From NCBI GenBank assembly GCA_945900705.1, contig CAMDKJ010000050.1, positions 1 through 10,345 on the forward strand: a DNA stretch of 10,345 bases, in the 5' to 3' direction. Shown one piece after another: positions 6,392 to 10,345 of this stretch. The stretch is from Bifidobacterium breve (GTDB lineage Bacteria > Actinomycetota > Actinomycetes > S36-B12). The notes beneath the pieces were generated by a model. That model searched no databases, was not told the origin of the DNA, and saw only the letters and a program-made list of their open reading frames with translations. A program made the translations under genes and the position numbers. The first letter of the stretch is position 1. Every line of letters begins with the position of its first letter.

Positions 6392-7644
6392 CCAATTGCC
6401 TTTTGTATTTCATCCTGCGCCGCCGAAAATGCCTTCTTCGCGGGTGTCGCCTCTGGACCACTGGTGGATTTCGCCCATGCGGTGCTCAGCGGGCCCCAGA
6501 CTGACGATGCCTGCGGGATATTAGGCATCGGCACCCCGTCAACACCAGCAGTGCCGAATGCTTGCGCCAACCGGCCGCCGATAGAAGTGCTGTACGTGGA
6601 GTTCTTATTCGCTGGGGCGCGCAGCGATATCGCCGCCATATTCGATTGGAAGGTTGAGCCACTGAGTTTCTTGACAACTAGGCCGGGCACTACATCCCCC
6701 AACCCGTGGGCTTCCGCGTACGAGGTAGCCATGAAGCCTTTGATACCGAGCAGCGGTGCCATGACCAAACTTGCATCGATTCGGGGAACCGGTGAAATGA
6801 AGTACTTAAACTTCAGGGCCTGCAATGTCGAAGCACTCCATGGCCCGGTAATCCAAAAAGGCGCGCGGCCCGCTTTGAACGCTGCTTCAGCAGCCACCAC
6901 ATCAACCGAAGAATTAATCAAACCGGTGCTGTTCCAGTCATCAATAATTTTCGTGTTCTTGCGGAATACTGAGTTGTTAACCCCAACGTCGAATGGGTTC
7001 AGGCTGCCAGAGGTGTCCTTGCCGAAAATATAACCACCTAGACCCGAAAACAGGGGGTAGGTGAAGTAAGCATTTCCCTTAACCCCTTGACCAACGGCGA
7101 GGCCGACATCGGCACGGCCAGCCGCCTTGAGGGCCAAAGCTTTAGTGGACAACTTCGCGAATGTCGCTGGAGGTTTCGGTGCCAGTGCAGCATTTGTCAC
7201 CAGCGCCCAGGTTTCGTACTGCACGGGGATCCCGTAGTAGTTGAACCCAAACTGAAAACCCGAGAGGACATTGGGGGCGAACAAGGCCTTCTTAGCCGGT
7301 GACAAAGTCAACGGCACTATCAAAGAGGCGGCGGCGAGCTCACCTGTCCAGGTGTTATCAGCCCAGATGACATCGGGGGCTTGATCAGCCGGCACTGTTG
7401 TGAGTTCGGCTTTGATCGCTGAAAGTTCTTTGGTCACTACGTTGACCGGGTGGCCTTGGTAACCGTCCTTCAAAAACTCTGAAACAGTAGCTGCGCGCGA
7501 GACGTCAACCCAAATAGTGATCGGACTTGGCGCGGCTACCGCACTCGGTGCTACCGCGGCCGAAAGAGCAGTTGCCGCAAGTATCGGCGCGATCAAGTAA
7601 GTGACTGGCATGCGCGCAAGCCTTTCGCCAAGTGCATTTCGCAC
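6388..7644 (-). CDS. Extracellular solute-binding protein, maltose/sugar type, non-lipoprotein
   Basis: This 418-residue protein resembles the maltose-binding (MalE-type) cluster of ABC-transporter substrate-binding proteins. Supporting segments are ITIWVD at the mature N-terminus, DVIWADNTW (hinge strand), a GIPVQYETWALVTN segment, PFWITGPWS, and the C-terminal VPMPNIPQASSVWGPL, a family hallmark. Residues 1-37 form a signal peptide ending in SAVA. The protein contains no cysteine at all, so it cannot be a lipoprotein, the usual anchoring mode in monoderms. The frame opens at a GTG at 7659, but the GTG at 7644 is better supported: AGGAGG sits 6 nt before it and overlaps the DUF3263 stop. No permease or ATPase gene is adjacent. 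The gene follows DUF3263 in tight coupling and ends against LtrA. Confidence 0.85.
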   Translation of the reverse strand: MRNALGERLARMPVTYLIAPILAATALSAAVAPSAVAAPSPITIWVDVSRAATVSEFLKDGYQGHPVNVVTKELSAIKAELTTVPADQAPDVIWADNTWTGELAAASLIVPLTLSPAKKALFAPNVLSGFQFGFNYYGIPVQYETWALVTNAALAPKPPATFAKLSTKALALKAAGRADVGLAVGQGVKGNAYFTYPLFSGLGGYIFGKDTSGSLNPFDVGVNNSVFRKNTKIIDDWNSTGLINSSVDVVAAEAAFKAGRAPFWITGPWSASTLQALKFKYFISPVPRIDASLVMAPLLGIKGFMATSYAEAHGLGDVVPGLVVKKLSGSTFQSNMAAISLRAPANKNSTYSTSIGGRLAQAFGTAGVDGVPMPNIPQASSVWGPLSTAWAKSTSGPEATPAKKAFSAAQDEIQKAIG

Positions 7645-7650
7645 TCGGTG

Positions 7651-7656
7651 CCTCCT
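7651..7656 (-). promoter_or_regulatory. Shine-Dalgarno that fixes the solute-binding protein start
   Basis: AGGAGG on the minus strand, 6 nt (CACCGA) before the GTG at 7644, is the strongest ribosome binding site in the window. Its first base is the last base of the DUF3263 stop codon, so the two genes are likely translationally coupled. Confidence 0.75.
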
Positions 7657-7958
7657 CACTTTGAGCCGACGTCAATGCCCAATCGCCGAGCCGACCTCGA
7701 ACGCTGGCGGGCGGCCCGCATCCGGTTTAGCCGCTTTACGAGCATGGGGTCAAAGGCCAGTGCTTCTGGGGTATCAATCAAGTTATTTACGATTTGGTAA
7801 TACCTGGTGCCGCTCATTTCGAATAGATCGCGAATTGCCTGCTCCTTGGCGCCCGCGTATTTCCACCACTGGCGCTCAAACTCCAAAATACTGCGATCGC
7901 GCTCACTGAGCAGGGCCGCCGCGGCCTCATGGTCAAGGGGGGTACGTGCGGCTTCCAT
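7656..7958 (-). CDS. DUF3263 domain protein
   Basis: This 100-residue, strongly charged protein is covered almost fully by the DUF3263 family, small proteins found in Actinobacteria. Characteristic stretches are LSERDRSILEFERQWWKYAG (residues 17-36), KEQAIRDLFEMS (38-49), TRYYQ.VN.LIDTPEALA (51-68) and DPMLVKRLNRMRAARQRSR (70-88). The middle looks like a helix-turn-helix, with YYQ at the likely recognition helix, so DNA binding is plausible but unproved. There is no signal peptide or membrane segment. The ATG at 7958 is supported by GGAGG at 7967-7971. From memory, relatives such as mycobacterial Rv0430 precede a LytR_C (VirR-like) gene; here the coupled downstream gene is a solute-binding protein instead. 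Confidence 0.9.
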   Translation of the reverse strand: MEAARTPLDHEAAAALLSERDRSILEFERQWWKYAGAKEQAIRDLFEMSGTRYYQIVNNLIDTPEALAFDPMLVKRLNRMRAARQRSRSARRLGIDVGSK

Positions 7959-7966
7959 CTAGACAT

Positions 7967-7971
7967 CCTCC
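7967..7971 (-). promoter_or_regulatory. Shine-Dalgarno of the DUF3263 gene
   Basis: GGAGG on the minus strand lies 8 nt before the ATG at 7958, so this gene has a 5' untranslated leader, unlike the apparently leaderless genes elsewhere in the window. Confidence 0.6.
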
Positions 7972-8105
7972 GTGGCGTTGATCAACTGTGTGTATCGGCT
8001 TTGGCCCTTGACCATATCGCCCGGGCCGCCATCAGCGCCGGAAGCCCGCGTTGCGTGTCACCCGATTTGCGGCTTTCGGGGGCTATTTGGCCTTTGTCGC
8101 CACAT

Positions 8106-8159
8106 GAGTCACACGAGTCAGACGAGTCACACGAATCAGACGAGTGACACGAGTCATTG
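8106..8159. repeat. Tandem array of six 9-bp units (GAGTCACAC type)
   Basis: Read on the plus strand the units are GAGTCACAC, GAGTCAGAC, GAGTCACAC, GAATCAGAC, GAGTGACAC and a last, partial GAGTCATTG. The seventh base alternates C/G, giving an 18-bp higher-order unit. The array starts inside the CPBP protease gene: its stop codon (8156-8154 on the minus strand) is part of the last unit. On the minus strand most units carry TGA in the protease reading frame, so several back-up stops follow. The rest of the 195-bp gap to DUF3263 (7959-8105) shows no gene that I can support. Confidence 0.85.
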
Positions 8160-8927
8160 GGGGAGGCGCCGAGTGCGCCTGATGATGGCCCAACTAAATG
8201 CATAACCCAGACCATTAGTGGCCCAGTGCAGACCCATCGGGGCGAGCACACTGCCCGACATCAACCGCAGCGCGCAGAAGACAAACCCGGCCAAAGTTGT
8301 CGTCAAAACACTTAATGCGATGGCAAAAATATTGCCGCGCCGGCCTTGGCCAACTACCGAACCCAGCGCCGGGTTCTGCTCGTGGCTGCCTATTGACGGC
8401 AACACATGCCATAAGCCGAAAAGGATGGAAGAAAGTACGATGCCCCAGACCAGACCGTAACGACGTGCCAACATCGAGAACAGCACGGCGCGGAACGCAA
8501 TCTCCTCAAGTAGCACGGTGCCGAACGGCACTTCAAGCAGTGCGTGGAAGGCAAGTCGGCCACCACTTAATTCCGCATGACGATCATCGCGGAAGGCATT
8601 GCGCGTGGGTTTGAAAATGATGCCGACGACATAAACTAAAGTCACCGCGCCAATGCATATTCCGGCCCAGATCAGGCCACTTAGGTAGTGCGTCCAACTC
8701 AAGCCCATGTCGGTGAACGTGTTGCCATCAAGTAGGCCCAAGGCCAAAAGGATCACCGAACTTGCGAACGACCAAAGTAGGTAGTGCGAATTCGGTGCTA
8801 CGCGGTTGTTCACGACATTGATAAGCAAGAGCATGCCAATTACCAACGCCAACGGCCACCATGGCAACCCAGCCTCTTGGGTGGGGGCCAGCCAATTGAA
8901 GAGATTCAAGATCGTCCCCCCTGCCAT
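8154..8927 (-). CDS. CPBP family intramembrane metalloprotease
   Basis: This is a 257-residue multi-pass membrane protein of the CPBP (CAAX protease and bacteriocin-processing, Abi) family. The three catalytic motifs are intact: EE...R at residues 141-146 (LLEEIAFRAVLF), F..WH at 170-174 (FGLWH), and H...N at 234-238 (HWATN). In the related Rce1 proteases these residues form the metal-type active site within the membrane. Seven or eight hydrophobic segments are visible. The target is unknown; family members process prenylated proteins, bacteriocins or other membrane peptides. An in-frame TAG lies two codons upstream of the ATG at 8927, so the protein cannot be longer. A TTG at codon 7 is an alternative start because AGGGGG lies 6 nt before it. 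The gene ends inside the 9-bp repeat array and is preceded by a G+C-rich, possibly folded leader. Confidence 0.9.
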   Translation of the reverse strand: MAGGTILNLFNWLAPTQEAGLPWWPLALVIGMLLLINVVNNRVAPNSHYLLWSFASSVILLALGLLDGNTFTDMGLSWTHYLSGLIWAGICIGAVTLVYVVGIIFKPTRNAFRDDRHAELSGGRLAFHALLEVPFGTVLLEEIAFRAVLFSMLARRYGLVWGIVLSSILFGLWHVLPSIGSHEQNPALGSVVGQGRRGNIFAIALSVLTTTLAGFVFCALRLMSGSVLAPMGLHWATNGLGYAFSWAIIRRTRRLPQ

Positions 8928-8935
8928 GGACTAGT

Positions 8936-9018
8936 GAGCCCTCGCGGAGCCCGCTCCCCACGCCGGGTCAGCGGTAACCGGGGTACGGAGCCCTCACCTC
9001 GTGAACCTTACCGGTTCT
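8936..9018 (-). other. G+C-rich, possibly structured leader upstream of the CPBP gene
   Basis: This part of the gap before the protease gene has no supported gene and is rich in pairing potential. CGGTAA and TTACCG (8972-8977 and 9008-9013) could form a stem, TCAC-GAG-GTGA could form a small hairpin inside it, and GGAGCCCGCTCC (8946-8957) is self-complementary. GAGCCCTC occurs twice (8936-8943 and 8988-8995). On the minus strand GGTGAGGGCTCC recalls the conserved start of M-box Mg2+ riboswitches, but the remaining M-box elements are not evident and the leader is too short, so no RNA family is assigned. Confidence 0.25.
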
Positions 9019-9051
9019 CCTCCGTGACAAGTTTGAACTTTCACCTGGGCT

Positions 9052-9162
9052 TTACTCGACCATAGGCGGGAACGAATAGCCGCAACCACCACAGGTGAGC
9101 TCAAGATGTGAAATCTCCCCCACGTCCGCTGATTTTGCCGGGACGACGTGGGGGACTCTCAT
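9052..9162 (-). CDS. Possible small ORF with a CxxC motif, overlapping the small membrane ORF
   Basis: This 36-codon frame, shifted +1 relative to the 41-codon membrane ORF, starts at an ATG at 9162 and ends with TAA. Its C-terminal part reads ISHLELTCGGCGYSFPPMVE, with a CGGC pair followed by GY, like one half of a zinc ribbon. There is no Shine-Dalgarno before the ATG. It may not be translated alone: it could be the true C-terminus of the membrane ORF, reached by a +1 frameshift at the TCT TGA G end of that ORF, or the result of a one-base error. One CxxC pair is not enough for a complete zinc site unless the protein dimerises. Confidence 0.3.
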   Translation of the reverse strand: MRVPHVVPAKSADVGEISHLELTCGGCGYSFPPMVE

Positions 9163-9226
9163 ACTTAAATACGAGCACCGCGATAGCCACTACGAACAAG
9201 AGGATGATCGTGATTCCCAGTGCCAT
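9101..9226 (-). CDS. Small single-pass membrane protein (41 residues)
   Basis: The ATG at 9226 follows the stop of the 124-residue membrane protein gene after only 2 nt, which suggests coupled translation; GGGG lies close upstream. The product has one strong hydrophobic segment (residues 3-20, LGITIILLFVVAIAVLVF), then a basic, Pro/Gly-rich tail ending KISGRGGDFTS. A GRGGDF-type tail seems familiar from small actinobacterial membrane proteins, but I cannot name a family. A perfect 10-bp inverted repeat (CCCCCACGTC / GACGTGGGGG) lies inside the tail-coding part. The TGA stop is followed, in the +1 frame, by ELTCGGCGYSF and a TAA 49 nt further on, so the protein may really be longer. Confidence 0.5.
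   Translation of the reverse strand: MALGITIILLFVVAIAVLVFKYESPPRRPGKISGRGGDFTS
9117..9154. repeat. Perfect 10-bp inverted repeat
   Basis: CCCCCACGTC at 9117-9126 and GACGTGGGGG at 9145-9154 are exact reverse complements with an 18-nt loop. Neither side is followed by a T tract, so a standard intrinsic terminator is not supported. It lies inside the 41-codon membrane ORF, where it encodes parts of the Pro/Arg and Gly-rich tail. Confidence 0.6.
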
Positions 9227-9228
9227 GA

Positions 9229-9603
9229 TTACCCCAGCACGCTCCACACAATGAGGACGAAGATGAGAAGGCCCAAGCCTAAGACGATGGCCGCGCTCAA
9301 AGACAGGAAACTCTTTGAAGCCGCAATCCTCTTGGCCACTTCCGAACTATTTTCAATTTTAGCAAGATCCACAATCAACGCGTTCGCCTCACGGATTACC
9401 GCGAATTGCGAGACCATCGCAAGGATTCCTGTTACCGCTGCCACTGCAATTGCAAGATACCGCGATGCGTCACTGGCACTTGCGAATGTGCCCTGCGCAG
9501 CTAGTACAAAGATGGCGATTAGAACTAAGGCAGGTGCAACCTGAGCCAGAATCAACTGCACCCGCTTTTCATTCCACAACTTTAGTAATGCCTCTTCAGT
9601 CAC
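9229..9603 (-). CDS. Hypothetical three-helix membrane protein
   Basis: This 124-residue protein belongs to no family that I recognise. It has a charged N-terminus (MTEEALLKLWNEKR), then two hydrophobic segments at about residues 17-37 and 48-69. A more polar, charged stretch (about 70-95, REANALIVDLAKIENSSEVAKR) probably faces the cytoplasm, and a third hydrophobic segment lies at 99-122. It contains no cysteine or obvious catalytic motif. The start is a GTG at 9603. An ATG 6 nt upstream is in another frame position and stops at once. AAAGAGA upstream is at best a weak ribosome site. It is followed 2 nt later by the 41-residue membrane ORF, so the two are probably made together. The gene is divergent from the alpha/beta hydrolase across a 133-bp gap with no clear promoter. 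Confidence 0.7.
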   Translation of the reverse strand: MTEEALLKLWNEKRVQLILAQVAPALVLIAIFVLAAQGTFASASDASRYLAIAVAAVTGILAMVSQFAVIREANALIVDLAKIENSSEVAKRIAASKSFLSLSAAIVLGLGLLIFVLIVWSVLG

Positions 9604-9736
9604 TTTTCATCTCTTTCACTCGAGGGTAAACAACTTCCGCTCAAATCTTAGGTGACCTGGCGCTAACCTGCCATTCGAATAACTTGAGCCACTAGCCCCC
9701 CGAGAGTGTCGCGGTCAACGAGGGCGGCGTACTGTC

Positions 9737-10345
9737 ATGGATGTGGGCAATGGTGAAGTCGCACCCGATATCGAAGACCGCAGCGTGCTTACGAAAGTGG
9801 CCCCGGCACCCAATAGTTCTATCGCCTACGGGCCACTGCCCGATCAGGTAGCCGACTGCTTTTCTAGCGATGACTTTGGCCTAGCCACGGCGCGGCCACT
9901 ACTACTGCTTATCCACGGGGGCTACTGGCGCCCGCGATTTGACCGTGAGCACCTGCGCACTTTCGCAGCCGAGCTCGCAGACGCTGGCTGGCAGGTGGCC
10001 TCGATCGAATACCGGCGCATCCCCGGTGACCCTGATGCGATGGTCGCTGATGTGCGGGCCGCAATCGAGAACCTCCCTGATCAGATCGCCGGCCATAATG
10101 GCCAAGTCATCATCATTGGGCACTCCGCCGGCGGCCACTTAGCGTTATGGGCCGCGGCTCAAGTAGCCCTGGCAGAGCCGAGCCGAACTCAAATTACCGG
10201 CGTCATCGCACTCGCAGCCGTTAGTGATTTAGAACTTGCCCAGCAACTTGATCTTAATGATGGTGGTGTCCGTGATTTTCTAGGCTGCCCAGCTCAAGAA
10301 CGCGCTGACTTAAATCCAATGCACCTACCCCCGCTGTGCCCGGTA
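9737..10345 (+). CDS. Alpha/beta hydrolase, kynurenine-formamidase-like, C-terminus cut by window edge
   Basis: The frame is open from an ATG at 9737 to the last base (203 codons, no stop). The oxyanion-hole motif HGGYW is at residues 60-64 and the nucleophile elbow GHSAGGH at 128-134, giving S130 as the nucleophile. EYRR at 91-94 follows the strand after the first helix. The combination HGGYWR plus GHSAGGHLALW is typical of the arylformamidase (KynB/AFMID-like) and carboxylesterase groups. The acid and histidine of the triad would lie beyond the window or at its end. No other tryptophan catabolism gene is present here, so formamidase activity is only one possibility. There is no signal peptide. 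Neither a Shine-Dalgarno nor a leaderless -10 is convincing; a downstream start would still precede HGGYW. Confidence 0.85.
   Translation, partial: MDVGNGEVAPDIEDRSVLTKVAPAPNSSIAYGPLPDQVADCFSSDDFGLATARPLLLLIHGGYWRPRFDREHLRTFAAELADAGWQVASIEYRRIPGDPDAMVADVRAAIENLPDQIAGHNGQVIIIGHSAGGHLALWAAAQVALAEPSRTQITGVIALAAVSDLELAQQLDLNDGGVRDFLGCPAQERADLNPMHLPPLCPV

Noticed and set aside
6464..7033. A 189-codon plus-strand frame inside the solute-binding protein gene
   Set aside because: There is no recognisable protein character, and the opposite strand encodes a clear family member.
8106..8159. The short repeat array as a CRISPR
   Set aside because: The units are 9 bp and directly adjacent, with no spacers and no cas genes nearby.
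7982..8251. A minus-strand frame giving Ser-Asp-Ser-Cys repeats across the 9-bp array, and plus-strand frames giving Ser-His-Thr or His-Glu-Ser repeats
   Set aside because: Any frame through a 9-bp repeat gives a peptide repeat. None has a ribosome site, and the minus-strand one overlaps the end of the protease gene in another frame.
8936..9018. A c-di-AMP (ydaO) or full M-box riboswitch
   Set aside because: Short stretches resemble conserved parts of these RNAs, but the order and remaining elements do not fit. The ydaO-like stretch is on the plus strand, with no plus-strand gene following.
9117..9154. The 10-bp inverted repeat as an intrinsic terminator
   Set aside because: No T tract follows on either strand, and the loop is 18 nt.

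Overview
The window looks like a chromosomal stretch from an aquatic, probably freshwater, actinobacterium with moderate G+C. The main reasons are a heliorhodopsin that closely resembles the actinobacterial type protein 48C12, a DUF3263 protein (an actinobacterial family), and several genes whose -10 hexamer sits about 6 nt before the ATG with no Shine-Dalgarno sequence, a leaderless layout common in this phylum. The sequence alone does not place it in a lineage. There are no rRNA or tRNA genes, insertion sequences, integrases or CRISPR arrays. It reads as compact, ordinary genome with short intergenic gaps and convergent genes whose ends overlap.

Left part (1-3803): a secreted protein cut by the window edge (minus) lies divergent to a TauE/SafE-type exporter (plus). 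The exporter meets, tail to tail, a three-gene minus-strand set: heliorhodopsin, DUF554 membrane protein, UbiA prenyltransferase. The exporter and UbiA genes share the palindrome TCATGA as overlapping stops.

Middle (3881-6391): divergent from heliorhodopsin is a plus-strand set: pterin-4a-carbinolamine dehydratase, a GNAT acetyltransferase with a second domain-sized half, and an LtrA-type membrane protein. LtrA overlaps by 4 nt the end of the minus-strand set that follows.

Right part (6388-9226): on the minus strand, read from right to left, are a CPBP intramembrane protease, DUF3263 and a maltose-type solute-binding protein. DUF3263 and the binding protein are translationally coupled. The binding protein has a signal peptide but no lipobox cysteine, and no permease genes accompany it. 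A 9-bp tandem repeat begins inside the stop codon of the protease gene and runs into the 195-bp gap before DUF3263. Upstream of the protease is a G+C-rich, possibly structured leader. Before that come a 124-residue membrane protein and a very short membrane ORF, with a CxxC-containing ORF overlapping in another frame.

Far right (9737-end): an alpha/beta hydrolase of the kynurenine-formamidase-like kind, open at the window edge.

The most notable element is the heliorhodopsin and its neighbourhood. Its retinal lysine and counterion glutamate are present, and its putative operon partners and divergent neighbours are membrane and cofactor proteins with no established link to light sensing.
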